Source of the DNA: Trichosphaerium sp. ATCC 40318
Taxonomy: Eukaryota > Discosea > Flabellinia > Trichosidae
Direction: 5' to 3'
Assembly: GCA_038496445.1 (NCBI GenBank)
Contig: JALMLS010000332.1
Span: 124,001 to 188,000 of the forward strand
Length of the DNA stretch: 64,000 bases
A program made the position numbers and the translations under genes. Shown here piece by piece: positions 37,163 to 49,288 of this stretch. Numbering within the stretch: position 1 is the stretch's first letter; each line of letters begins with the position of its first letter. Under the pieces are notes generated by a model. It was not told the DNA's origin. It saw only the letters and a list, made by a program, of their open reading frames with translations, and made no database searches.

Positions 37163-39073
37163 ATGATCATCTTAATATTGTTATCTCTATTCTCTGTATT
37201 TGTACTAGCAACGATAGTAAAAAACTGGAGAAACAGGGCAAGAAATTACCCACCTTCACCAATAGCTTTACCACTCATTGGACATCTTCATCTTTGGTCT
37301 GATCCAAAACAGATGGTCGCGTAAGTACTTTTTGTCTTGTTTACGTTTGAAGCGCTCATACCGCCACCAAGCACTGCTATGGAGTTCAAGAAGACGTTAG
37401 GAGGTATTTTCAGCATGAACTTTGGTTCTAAAACAGTACATATGGTTTACAGACGCTTATACGCTACTAACACGTGTTCAGCTTGTTTTTATTGCCGATC
37501 CTGACCTTATTCAGCAAGCGCTAGTGAAACGACGCGTACAGCTTTCTGACCGGTACCATTGTTTTAGTTTCGCTTTCTTACTCGTCTAAGGCCTAGAGAA
37601 GGGCTAGTGGGCATGCAATCAATCATTTTACCGGCTCCAGAAGGATGTACGTCATAAAGCGATTTCATTTTGTTTCGCCTGATAAGTTTCTTAAGGTATC
37701 TCTTTCTCGGATTATTCGCCTTATCACAAAGGATTCAAAGCAATCATGATAAATAATTTGACAGTAGGCAAGGGCTTGGAGGTGCACATTCGCATAAAAC
37801 GTTAGCTAATAAGATTTGTAAAAGCGTGTCAACAGTATTATTTCAAGAGAGCTTCGTGCTGTTTTGAAGTCAATCAAAGAGTGCGCAGCGACGAAATCTG
37901 TTACTCGTGGCCAAGATGTTTCTACAGGACTTACATTCAACATGATCACAGGCGTAATGTTTAATGTCCGTGGATACGAACATCCTGACAAAGATTATTC
38001 TGATTTGCTTCCGATTATTGCACGTATCACTAATGCTATTGTTGTGCCGTATCTCCAAGACTTGATGCCTTTTTTGGCCCCATTTGACGAAAAAAGAGTA
38101 AGCATAGTCTATTTAGTATGTACTCATAAGCCTAATAATTCTACAGCTTGCCAGTTTGAGGGCTACATTAAAACAGCGAGATGAGAATTTAATGAGAATC
38201 ATAAAAAGAATGAGAGAATCGTTTGATGAAACAAAGCCACGTCATTATATGGATGAGGTTATGATCGCAAAGCCCGATATCACAGATGGAGAATTAATTT
38301 TACATATAATGGAAATAGTTGGTGCAGGCTTTGATACCAGCGCCAACACGATTCAATCGTGAGCATCACTTATCATTAGAGTGACTAACTTAACTTAGAG
38401 CTTTGACTTGGTTTGCCAAAAATCCTGACGTGCAGGAAAAACTTAGAACTGCTCTCGGTGGTATAGACACGCTGAACATGCCAATCAAGGCGCGTCTTGT
38501 TTCTACTGTATAGGCTAATACTATTTCACAGGACTTGCAAAATATTCCTTACCTCAAGAATGTAGTTCAGGAAGTATTTCGCATTATTCCAATTGTTCCT
38601 CTTTTAATTGCTCATACTACTAACGAAGATGTTGAAGTGGGTGGATATACTGTACCTAAAGATGTACGTTCTGATTACACTCAAATTTATTTACATGACT
38701 ATAGGCTCTTGTGTTCTTTATGCATCATAATGAATGCCAAAATGACAAGTGGGAGAACCCAAAAGAATTCAATCCTGACAGATGGGACAAGCCTATGCCA
38801 AACAAAATTAACCCTTTTTCGTACGCTACTTGCCTTCTACTCCTTGAGAGCTTATATCCTTCTAGCCAAGGTTGGAGGCGTTGCCCTGGAGAGCGTATAG
38901 CTACTTCTCTTGTCTATAGAGCCATTGCGTCTTATGTTCAGCATTTTGAATGGACTGAAACAAGCACTCCTAACTCTGTTGAAGTTGAGTTTGTTAGTAT
39001 TCACAAGTTTGTCACAGAACCGAAGTTTTACGCACGTGATTTATTGTTTAGCCCAACAACTTCAGATGTTTGA
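37163..39073 (+). CDS. Cytochrome P450
   Basis: Membrane-anchored microsomal-type monooxygenase. N-terminal helix MIILILLSLFSVFVLATIV, then PPSPIALPLIGHLHLW. Later: VFIADPDLIQQALVKR, the I-helix AGFDTSANTI (variant of AGxDTT), the K-helix ExxR as VQEVFRIIP, NPKEFNPDRW, and the heme loop FSQGWRRCPGERIA with the Cys ligand. The heme loop is split by a 45-nt GTACGC intron between PFS and QG; unspliced, the motif looks broken. About eleven small exons; the joins at 37650-37770 are my least certain. Substrate unknown. Confidence 0.9.
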
Positions 39074-41246
39074 TCTGAAAATCACAATAAATAAGTTTGG
39101 TTTTTGCCGTTGTTTATCATGTTCTCAACTACCTGCCGAGACCTATTACACTCACTAGAGCCAGATTACGTAAGCATTCCACACATGCTTATCGGCTTTA
39201 AAAGATGCTGTTAAACAAGGTAGTGGAGTGCGAGAGCATAAAATTACGTTGTAAGCACGGAAAAAAGTACTTACAAAAAAGCAAAAACTTTTTGCCTTAA
39301 AAGGAAAGTAGCAACATAAACTCCTTGAACACGGTTTCATGATGCCTGCACATTACACAGACTTTTAATTGTTCCAAATATGTAGGAACTGAAGTTATAA
39401 GTGTTTTACAGCGTTTAGTGGCTAAAAAAGTTAATTGCTCTTTAAAATCAAAGAACAATACTATACAAGCGTTATTCGTGATTAGAATATGCGTTTCCAA
39501 GCATAAAACGCTGTTTAAAACAAAAAGGCAAGAAAAAGGTATAATGCCAGGCAATGCCATCGATATTCTCTAAACTATATAAACAGATCATATACTTCTG
39601 TTTCTACATAGTCACGGTTTGGACCGTTTTGGCCCTAGCCTTTAATATTGGTTTTACGAAAAATTCCAGCTGTAGAAAACTGGGCCATTTTTAACAACAC
39701 ATAAATGTGCAGCTAAAATACATCACTTGCAACGCATGTGAGTATACCGGTGGCAATAACTGAGATGTAAAATTGATTGTGATAACTTTGGGAAAAAAAA
39801 AAAGTAAGTGAGTACTTTTGGTGCAAACGCTATTGGCATGTGTATTTTTACAATTGATCATAGTGGCACCACTATGCCATATACTCATTTTCTAATGAAG
39901 AAAAGTGTAGAACATAACATATAACATCAGTGTAGAATAGTAAACCTTTTGTTTCATCAAATATCATTCAACAAACTCCCACATTTGACGCACTTTATAG
40001 TGTGTTTACTTTTCAATAACATGCTTTGAGGCTATTAAATACTACCATTGACACCTACTTAAAGTGATAAAAACATAATTGATAATGTGTGCAATAAGTA
40101 TAACTTAGCTAAACAATGCTTAAAAAGTCACAAAATTAAACTATTTTTTAGAGTCATTGTAGGCTACATCACTGTTTGTGAATGTTTCATACTCTCTATA
40201 TATTATTCACAGTATGTATGGCTACTATTTACTCAAGCGTCAATCATAAAAAACTATTTTCAACATCAAAATAATTTTGTTTTAAAAGTGGAGTGCTTAC
40301 ATAATCTGGCTCTACCATATTAAAGTATTACGCAAGTAAGCGCAAAGTGTCACATCTTTCTACAATCCGACCAGAAAGTACTTTGAAGGAAAATTTGGAG
40401 AGAAACGGAAAATTAAGGGATATTTGTTTATCTTCTATTCTGTGATGTTCGAAACCTCTGTCAGAAATGTCAAAAACCTTACAAAAGGCTATAATTCAGT
40501 ATCCGTCTATGTGACAAGTAAATCTCTTTACAGGCTGTTTCCTTTTTTGTCTTTCTATCTAACTGCTTCAAAATGTTAAGTTTGAGTTCTCCTTTCGTCA
40601 CCTTTTGTAATGCTTTATGGTTTAGATTGCATTTGTGGACAGTCATTTTAGGCCGAAAGTTATATATAGTTATTCACTATTAGTCCACTGTTGTTTTGGT
40701 GATTTCTTTACTTTCCTTTTTCGAAAAGTTTTACACGGAGAATTAGAAGTACCGGGCCCGTTCTGTTTTTTTACCCTTCCACTAACTTAAAATACTAGTT
40801 GGACGGAGTAAGCGGAATATTAAAACGTCATGTCAATGTTGTTTGTTTCCTTTATTTCTTTCAAACCTAGATACACGGCATTTAGCAGATCATATAAATA
40901 GGTTACGAATGCGAGTTTAAAAGGCAAAAATATGTTCACATGACATGTCGTTTGAAACTCTTTCTTAGCAAAGTACAAAGCACTACATGCATCCATTGAT
41001 CACACTTCTGCTAAAAATACATTGACTTAGTAACTATTGTGTATGTGTCTATTGTCTGAAGTACTAAAAAGTGTACTCGTACTTTGGAATAACATACATG
41101 AAATGAGCGTATATTATTGTTGACATAGTATGGGAAGGTTAATGCCACGCGCCTTTTTTACGTTATAGTGGACCACTATTGGTTTTCGATGATATCGCGT
41201 TATTAGTCATTATCATTAAACATACAAGTACACAGCAACTGCACTT
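39074..41246. other. 2.2-kb region without recognisable gene
   Basis: AT-rich. Frames at 39297-39560 (minus) and 40087-40323 (plus) lack domains and splice context. It contains no obvious tandem repeats or terminal inverted repeats. The last few hundred bases should hold the promoter of Reeler-LPMO paralogue 2. CACGTG is absent here although dense elsewhere. Confidence 0.5.
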
Positions 41247-44234
41247 ATGAGGCTTCTCAAGGTGTTATTCATTGTAGTGTTCTTTGCCTACACCCAAGCT
41301 GTATCAAACGCGAACCCGAATGTTATATTTCATTGTGACGCCCTCTCTGATAAATGGGGCTGTCCACCTTCTCAGTGGGAACCAGGAAGATGGGGTCCTA
41401 ATAGATTAAACTGTTTAACTCCTGGACGTTTGATGTCATGGGCTTCTGAAACTGTAAGAACGAACGATTACAAATTATCGGCAAAAATTGGTTTCAATGA
41501 TATCACTTTCTACGTTCCAGGCCACATTTTAAACATTGTGTTGGAAGTTAAAGAATATTCTATGAAATATAGGGGACTGCTGCTATACGCTGAAACAGAC
41601 GCAGGAACACGTGTTGGCGAGTGGAAGCTTTTCGACGACAGCCCTGGTAATGATCTTTTTCTTTTTCTTTTCTTCATCTTCGAACTTACGTTTGTTTTAG
41701 CTGTATGGCAGCTACCTTGGCCTTCAGAACATCACTGCGGCAATTCTGTTATGCACAAGACAGCTGCTATAAAGCCATTGAAGACGACCTTCAAGTTTGT
41801 ATCTCCTCCTGCCGGCACCGGAACAATTCACTTTAGAGCTCTTATCAAGCAAGGAGATGCTAATCTTGGTGGGTTCTATACCCCAAATCTTTCCGGAGAC
41901 ATAACGCTTACCGAATCAGACTACTACCTTGAACCACAGCTTTTCTTTAGAACGCAGTTGGGGCAATCTTGTTACTCCAGATGTAAAGAGGAAGGCAAAA
42001 TTGTTGATCAGAAGTTTCTTGATGATATCAGAACACAACATGATTTTGAGTCGTACCTTGGTCACAGACACGTCTGTAAACTACCGTTCTTGAGCGGTTG
42101 TAATAGTCTTGGTATTACATCCAGTAAGGACGGCCTTTGCTACTATGATGATGAAACTTGTGAAGCACAAGGAAGAAGTAAAGCTCGTGTAACTCAATGG
42201 TCCGCTTCAATGAACGAACAAAATGGGCACGTGATAACTTACTTAGTTTTCCGTTTTAACATTTGCTTCCAGTTATCGCTATTGCCCTTGTATATTTAGT
42301 ATAGCTGAGACATATGGAAAGAGGAGTGTATTAGAAGCAACGATTCAAAAGAACAGTGCCTCAACATCTAGGTACTATCCAACCATGAAACAGTTTTCGT
42401 ACTATTTTCTTACTGTATTTGTTTAGGATACCCGTTTTATTCTTAATTTCTTTGTTGCTTTTGTCATTCAATCATGGGTCAAAGAGATTGTCTTCATTAT
42501 CTCTATTTTTGGCAGTATTGGCCGTGTCGCTGTGTGTCTTGCCGACTGGAACACGCGCTCATAATTGGATTAAAACACCAAGTAGAGCTGTGCATGCGAG
42601 CACAGAGCAACCTTGCCCATCAAGGCTACAAAACGCTCCTCACGTGCAAGTACAAACAAATCAATTTTTCGAAATTGAATGGACACAAGGACATCACAAC
42701 TCGTTCACATACTTTGCTGTTGTAGCGGATGAAGACAAAGAGAACCTCGTCAAGCACTCTGCAGCTCTATTTGAACAGGTAATAACTTGTTTTGTCTACT
42801 AGTATGTATCTAACACGTTTTTCGTTTAGTATATTAGCGAAGCCCCTGCCGAGTCTACTTACGAAACAAAGAGTTTGCATAGACGCTATACAACCAGGCC
42901 TGAAGACAAGAGCTACTTGTATAAACGCGAAATCCTCCCAAACGATAGAGATTTTTGGCCACGACATGAAGCTTTTGGCGATTGGACAGATAGGTCTGCT
43001 TTATTCGAATACAAAGATATATTCGTAGAAGACAATATACACGTTGCCTACGACAACCCAGAAATACCTTGGATAAAGGCAATATACAGATACAAACACG
43101 TGGATTCTCGACCTTTCGATTCAGATGTTGCAAGATTTACTATTCCTACAACTGGTCAATACGTCGTTCATTACGTATGGAATGGTTACAGCGATTGCAT
43201 AGATATTGATGTATTAGATACGCATGTTGAGAATATTTATGGAGTTGAGGCGACTTCTACAGAATACACGTAAGTCAGAATTCTTATATTTTTGTTTGTT
43301 TTTTTTTTGTGTATCAAGCGTTCTGGCTTACGTTTTTTTTTGTAGGCGTATAGATCATTGTCATGCTCCTGACTATCTCTCCACGTTATTAGACTGCGCT
43401 AGGGTTGTACGAGGGCTTGATTATTGTAAGTCACTATGTAGTAGAGGCGAGCAATGTTCGGCTATTATCGTTGCTCCTCTTGTAGAAGAAGGCTCTTTTA
43501 ACGTTGGTATTCTTCCTGACGATTGCTACAACAATATAAACGACACAACTTTACTTGTTGATAGAAGGGACGTATGCATGTGCTTTCTTGTTAAGCCTCG
43601 AGTTCCAGGAGAAACATTCGGTCCTTGGGAGATGACAGATGATCCTCTCGACCCTGTTTACCAATCAACTTGCTTCCTTCGAAACAGAGGAAGACAGTTC
43701 CCAGGGTTCGTTTCTCCTACGAGAGATGAGTCTATAAGCTGGAAGCACGGAGAAAAATGCATATCTTGCAAGGCACAAGAAGCAAACAAAGACTTATCTA
43801 TCGTACCAAGATGGAAGTTTGAAGAGACTTGCATAAACTGCGACTTGGAGCCTCCACCAACCCTCGATACACTTGCTGTTGCCCCTAAAACACATGACAG
43901 CCATGCTTGCGATGGTTTCGACAATGGATGGCTGAACAGAACCTATACCACGTGCGACAACGTTGAGGAGAGAAACAGTTGTGTGATACGGTTATACCAA
44001 GAAAGGAACACTGGTATCGTTTCAAGGCAGAACATTTTCCCAGAAGAGTGCATCCAATTTGCTGCAGAAAATCCTGATTGCTCCGAACACTTGTTCATGT
44101 TCCACATTCCTCACCTTCCTGGATTGGTAAAGTGTTCTTGTATCAGCCAAAATCCGTGCTGCAATGGGTGTAATGTAATACCTCGAGACAACTTTTCTAT
44201 TCATAGACTTACACGTGGTACAAGCGTGTACTAG
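41247..44234 (+). CDS. Reeler domain - membrane hairpin - LPMO-like domain - Cys-rich tail (paralogue 2)
   Basis: Same order as paralogue 1. Signal peptide MRLLKVLFIVVFFAYTQA; Reeler domain (FHCDALSDKWGCPP, YVPGHILNIVLEV, YRGLLLYAET, HCGNSVMHKTAAIKPL, GTGTIHFRALIKQG); Cys module (GQSCYSRC, CKLPFLSGC, CYYDDETC). Two hydrophobic segments then lead to TRA|HNWIKTPSRAVHAS. The LPMO-like domain has HVQVQTNQFFEIEWTQGHH (second His), a long insert of unknown role (PNDRDFWPRHEAFGDW), and GQYVVHYVWNGYSDCIDIDV. The tail is Cys-rich (HCHAPDY, CKSLCSRGEQC, KCISCK, CINCDLEPPP, CCNGC). A GC-AG intron (42227-42272) aligns with the GT-AG intron of paralogue 1. HNW-x3-PSR resembles the LPMO_10 start HGxV-x-PxSR. 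Activity untested. Confidence 0.77.
42227..42272 (+). other. GC-AG intron
   Basis: GCACGT...TTCCAG after AATGG. This join alone keeps the Reeler and LPMO halves in frame, and it aligns with the junction ENG|MRFCRC of paralogue 1 (here QNG|YRYCPC). Confidence 0.7.
42427..42559 (+). other. Internal TM hairpin and predicted signal-peptidase site before HNW (paralogue 2)
   Basis: IPVLFLISLLLLS, basic loop NHGSKRLSS, then LFLAVLAVSLCVLPTGTRA and His at 42560. Thr at -3 and Ala at -1 form a good cleavage site. Confidence 0.7.
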
Positions 44235-44377
44235 ATAGTCGTAAATAAACATCATCAAATACAGGACCCTCAACTAGTTACTCTTTTTGAAACGCTATTA
44301 ATACGAATGCAGCACATAAGGCGACAATCAGGACCAAGAATGTTCAATTTTTTTTTTTTTTTCACCGATTTATTTAT

Positions 44378-46225
44378 TCAAAGCTCAACACGTTTTGGTT
44401 CTGGTAGTGAAAAGTTTTCGTAGTCCATCTTTACAATTGAATGCAAAAGAACATTCGCGCCATTAGCAATATCTTTTTGATTGGAATACTCACCTTTTTA
44501 GACGATACGTAAGCAAAGTTGGGTGTTTTTTAATTAAACTATGATATTGTTAAGTACCTGGTGCATGACTTATACCCTCAATACTTGGTACGAATACCAT
44601 TCCCATAGGTGCTATCTGAGCCATTATTTGAGCATCATGACTCTAAGTTAAATGTAAGAATCATAACGCTTGAAAAACTCTTTTTTTTTAAAGGTAGTAC
44701 TGCGTGACTAGCAAGTAACATTGAAGTGTATCCTAACTCGGTTGCTGCTTCCCATACATGTGTCACAATACGCTAATGGTAATTAATATATGTTTTAAAG
44801 TATTTAAGGGTAAGCTTACATTGTCACTATGTACTGCTGGGATGTGGTGCATAAGTTCTTTGAATTCGATTGTTGTTGATGTAAGTTGTTCGATTTCCTT
44901 TGTTTTTGCTTTTATCCTCTTGAATACATCATCTAGAATATCATCTTCTTCATCACGTAATTCCAAAGTCATTGTGACCTTTCCAGGTATTACATTAGGT
45001 GCCCCTGGTTCAGCATCTATATAACCAACAGTGCCAACCTAAAAAATACATTAGAACTCTCTTCATTCAACACCAAAAATCATCGTGCGTACACCGCCTT
45101 GAACGCTTTTAATAATTTTATTAGATTCTATTATGAAATGAGCGGCACTAATGAGAGCGTCTTGACGATCATCCATTCGCGTTGTCCCAGCGTGATTCTC
45201 AAAACCATTGACAATAACTTGCCACCATTGAATACAAGCAACACCTTTAACAACACCGATATCGAGGTTACCCCTATGAAGCTGAGCACCTAGTAACATA
45301 CCTCTTTAGCATGCTATAATATTACGTGAAATTTAATACATACCTTGTTCCACGTGCAATTCGATAAACGCCGAGTAATCTCCTACAAAAAAGTGTTATT
45401 TTTACTGAGAAAAAAAGTTAAAACCTTTTTTCTTCTTCGCTGCTGCTAGATTATTCGGGTCACCACCAATATCTACTATTCCTTGTCGTATTGTCTTGCC
45501 ACTAGCTGTTACCAAATCAAGCTTTTCTTCCTCAAAAGTACCAGTCATACTAAGACTGCCAACCATACCGCCCTTAATCAATTAAAATTTTGACATTACA
45601 TTTTGATTTAACGAACCTTCTCGTTTGAGAAAACAATAACTTCAAGCGGATGTCTTGTTTTTCGGTTGTTTTCATTCAGTATCTTAAAAATCACGTGAAT
45701 ACTATGTTAATTATTGTGATGTATACCTCTATAACCTCTATAGCGCCAATAACACCGACAGGACCATCGTAGTTACCGCCATTCGGTACTGAGTCAACAT
45801 GACTTCCGAAACCGATTGGAGGCAAATCCTCTGTACCAGGACGCGTTCCTATGCTACCAATTAGTGGTAGACAGAGTTTTCAAGAGGTACCGTGAATATT
45901 TCCAGCCGTATCAACAGTAACAGTGAGTTGAGCTTCAGATTTTAGTATTTAAAGATGGGCAGAAAAACTTTTTAAGCACACCTTGATTCATTAGCTCTAT
46001 GACGTATCTTCTGGCCTTAATATCCGCTTCAGAGTACGCAACACGGTCTACACCACCCTTATCATTTAATCCGATCTTTTTAATCCTTTCTAAGCGTCTA
46101 TGAATGCGGTTCTGGTCAACACGAAGTTGTGCAGCTGTGAAGCTGTATTGGTGTTAGAATTAGGCTTAAATCGACGCGTACCAAATAAAAACAAGTACAA
46201 TCACGACGAGATGTATCTTTCCCAT
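44378..46225 (-). CDS. Secreted allantoate deiminase / N-carbamoyl-amino-acid hydrolase family (M20-type)
   Basis: Metal-dependent amidohydrolase of the allantoate amidohydrolase/ureidoglycolate/N-carbamoyl-amino-acid group. Signal peptide MGKIHLVVIVLVFICFTAA, with a 39-nt intron inside it. Metal-site motifs: GSHVDSVPNGGNYDGPVGVI, EVIVFSNEK (less complete than the usual EEGxRF), and ELHVEQGAQLHRGN. The dimer/active-site motif is GFENHAGTTRMDDRQDAL; GAPNVIPGKVTMTLELRD is the lid region; SHDAQIMAQIAPMGMVFVPS and GISHAP close the domain. The C-terminal motif reads EYSNQKDIANGANVLL. Purine (allantoin) breakdown is the likely role; the signal peptide points to ER or secretion. Divergent from the BTB gene over about 110 bases. 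Confidence 0.87.
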
Positions 46226-46333
46226 GGCTGAACACTCTGGCGAAACGATACTTAACACGTGATAAGTTAAGTGAGCATTCGGCCAGGAATAAGCCTAAGG
46301 CACTTTTTTTTAAATTTGGCGCGGTTTTTGCAA

Positions 46334-48692
46334 TGGCAGAAGTAGTTGTAGATAGTAGAGCTCCTAAACAGGATTTATCTAGGTAATTTAAAAGATTCAG
46401 AGTGTTCTTTTCAATAAAATGCTCAAATACGCTGTATCTTACGTATTTAAGCGTTAAAGCGCCAAAAGAGAGCTTGGCAGCGCGAATAGTCGATAACGAC
46501 CAAATCATATCTCCAAGCAAGCTAAACACTGCGTTATCGCCGAAAAAGATTAATAGCGTACGTATAGAGTCCCAAAAAAGTATTTTTAAGCAAAAATACC
46601 AATCTTGGTCTAACTCAGCTTCAAAAGAGATATACAGGCATAGAAATAGATGTATTAACAGTACAATCTGCTTCTGAGTTTCTAAGCCTTCTCGATAAAT
46701 CCTGTACAAAGCATAAAACGTCTCTCAAAGAAGAGGAAATAGATTTAAAGCACGAAGTACGTGCACGACTTGTTACTGTTTTGGGTTCTTCTTCACAAGA
46801 CTTTCGTTTTGCTAACTTTTCGTTTTAAAGTCACTGCTGGCTCAACACATATGTGCGGAGACATTAAAGTATACACCTGGAGAAGAGTCAGATGGTACGT
46901 TATTAAAGTTTTTTTTGAAGAACACGTGATGAAACCTGAACTAATTTTTTCCTGTTTTTTTCTTCTAGATTCTTTTACGCAACTTGACGGAAGTACTTGT
47001 ATTACTTTTACTGATATTATCAGTGGTGAAGAAGAGTTTGATGTTATATTGTTTGTATACAGTGAATCTGGTATATTAAAGCTCGTGGTACCATGTAACA
47101 AAGAGAGACTATCTTGTGACTGTGATTACTTCAAAGTTGCGTTCAATGGTGGGATGAGAGAGTCAAATGAAGAGTCTTTTCATATCGTATTGGGTCCAAA
47201 AGAAACAGTATCATCAAGTGTAATCTTTTTAAAAGTCATGATGTCCAAAGAAAGAAAAAAATCGATAAGACTTAGTACTGAACTATTGCTTAATGGGGAA
47301 AGGATTAATAGGTGTCTATTTGATGGCCTTTCTAGTAAATTTAACCAGGCACGTGTGTAAATTCTATTTATAAAAAATCGCAAGATACTACTCAATCCTC
47401 TGGTTGCTACTGAAACTTCAAGTTACCTTTCAAAACGCCATGATTAGTCGGGTTTTTTTTCGTAAAGTTTTTGTGTTTCCTTTTTTTTTCTTGTTTCGCA
47501 ATTTGCTCATGTTTTTTTAGATGGTTGCTGGTGATCTTCAACTTGAACTTGTTAAGCATTGTGTTTGTGCTACTAATGTTTGGGGAGATGTTACTGATTT
47601 ATTATCAGTTGATCTTCTTATTAATACTGATTCTATTCGTTCTGAACTTGCTTCTGTTGCTACGAATAAGTTTGAAGTTCTTTGTGTTTCTCATTTTAAA
47701 CAAACAACTCATTTTCTTTGTTTACATAAAATATCACCAAAGATGGCTAATCTATTCCGATTGATTGTTGAAAACCTATGGAAGTTGTACCAAAAAGAAC
47801 GTACAAATCGTATAATAGGTTCTTTGGCTGATATTTGGCTTATGGCATGTACGTACAATCGAACGTTATGAGACTGGTTTTCTGGTTTTTTAACAAAAAA
47901 GTTTAGTTATCGCTGGTAAAACAAAACTTTGCTATGAAATGGCATCTCAACTACCTCCTGCTTTCGCACAGTACGTTTTTATTAATACCCATAGAACTAT
48001 AGAGTTTATAGTTTTATACTAGGTACATGTACTCCACTCCTGAATCTGAACTATGGTGGCTAAACAAAGACTTTTATGCTCCTTCAGTTTTCAAATCACT
48101 TCCGTGTCTTGCTGATATTGGTATTTATCCTTACACTGTTTGCTTCTCAATGTTCGGTTTTATGCGTAGTCAACAAATTAAGGAGGTTTTCGGGCCAACT
48201 ACATCAGCACAACGATATACAGAAAAGCATAAAATACAGTTAAAAACACATCCTCCAATTTTTTGGGTAAAACTTCAGATTTCAGAACCTTGTCATAATG
48301 CTGAATACTGGGGTGCTCAAGTGTGCTCTAATAATATTTACTTTGGTGGTGTAATATGGTACGTAGTTTTATAAACAAACTAAAGGAATAAACAAGGTTA
48401 ACTGACACGTGTTAGGGGATTGTTTTCAATGTCAAGCAATAAAGATCGTGCTGATGTTTTCTTAGCACCTATGCCCTTAGGAAAGGTCTTCCGTCCTTGT
48501 CTTAGATACCATGTATCTTCAGAGCCTATGGAACCTGAAACAGTCAATGCATCTATGATAGCATTAGAGCTACCTTTGCATCAAACATCCTCTGGGAATT
48601 CAGTTGTACCACTTCCTCAAACTGTTAATGTACAAACTGGAAAAGGCTCTTATTTATGGCTATATATCCGTGAGTCTGGATCATGCAGGTGA
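46334..48692 (+). CDS. BTB-domain protein with BACK-like region
   Basis: Nine or so exons. Unstructured N-terminus (MAEVVVDSRAPKQDLSS), then ITFTDIISGEEEFDVILFVY with PCNKERLSCDCDYFKVAFNG and GMRESNEESFHIVL: the DVxL, HKxxLxxxSxYFxxxFxxxMxES pattern of BTB/POZ domains, with Asn/Lys in place of the usual HK. A GTGTAA donor near 47350 and the TTTTTTTAG acceptor at 47520 join this to DLQLELVKHCVCATNVWGDV and SELASVATNKFEVLCVSHF, a BACK-like helical region. The C-terminus (NIYFGGVIWGLFSMSSNK, FLAPMP) is weakly MATH-like. If that join is wrong there are two genes (46334-47360 and 47521-48692). Probable CUL3 adaptor by family. Confidence 0.6.
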
Positions 48693-49050
48693 TGATAAAA
48701 TTTTAAGATTACACGTAAACTTGTATATAAGGTAGTAGTTTATGTATGTATGTTGTAATAGTGTACTTACATAAAGTTGAACAGTAATTTTAGTTGTTTT
48801 GTATTTAAGGTAAGGTTCCTTTTCAAGTACAACTGGTTAGTTTGCTGTCACTGTGTAAAGCAACTGTAGATCGAGTTCTATCTTTCCACGTATTGCCTTG
48901 CCACACTTCTCATTGTAGATTACGCAGTCAGTTTATCCGGTTTAGCTATTTAACAAAAAAGAGCTAAAACTGTCGACTTAAATAAGCTAATGATAGGATT
49001 TACGTTGACTGGTTACTGTCTCAAGCGATACTTGAGTACTACCACTAATC
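48693..49050. other. Intergenic region
   Basis: 358 AT-rich bases between the BTB gene and the ATG at 49051. It should hold the original promoter of the F-box/LRR gene. Nothing else seen. Confidence 0.45.
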
Positions 49051-49271
49051 ATGAATTTTGGTGCCGTATCACTAGATAACGCTTTCGAACACTATCGCAA
49101 ACACCACGGAGAAGCGTTTAGTAGAATTATGGCAAAACAAGATAAAACGTTCATAAAACAGGTTGAAAGTATTGTTAATGCCATAAATACGAGCTTTGTA
49201 AAGCAACTCGATGAAATACTGTTAAAACAACCGGATACGATTGTTAATACAAACAAGCGCTCATCAGAATC

Positions 49272-49288
49272 AAACGATTATGAGTCAC
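49272..49288 (+). repeat. Target-site duplication, left copy (17 bp)
   Basis: AAACGATTATGAGTCAC, identical to 50331-50347 on the other side of the LINE. Confidence 0.9.

Noticed and set aside
38711-39073. P450 with a broken heme-binding loop
   Set aside because: The disruption between PFS and QGWRRC is a 45-nt intron with GTACGC donor and TTCTAG acceptor; spliced, the motif is complete.
39297-39560. 87-codon minus-strand frame
   Set aside because: No domain, low-complexity hydrophobic translation of AT-rich DNA and no splice context.
41650-41700. Extra transmembrane helix (NDLFLFLFFIFELTFVL) inside the Reeler domain of paralogue 2
   Set aside because: This is an intron whose length is a multiple of three (GTAATG...TTTTAG); paralogue 1 has an intron with stops at the same place.
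46116-46709. 197-codon minus-strand frame
   Set aside because: It overlaps the first exon of the allantoate-deiminase-like gene in another frame and is antisense to BTB-gene exons that join by good splice sites; a shadow.
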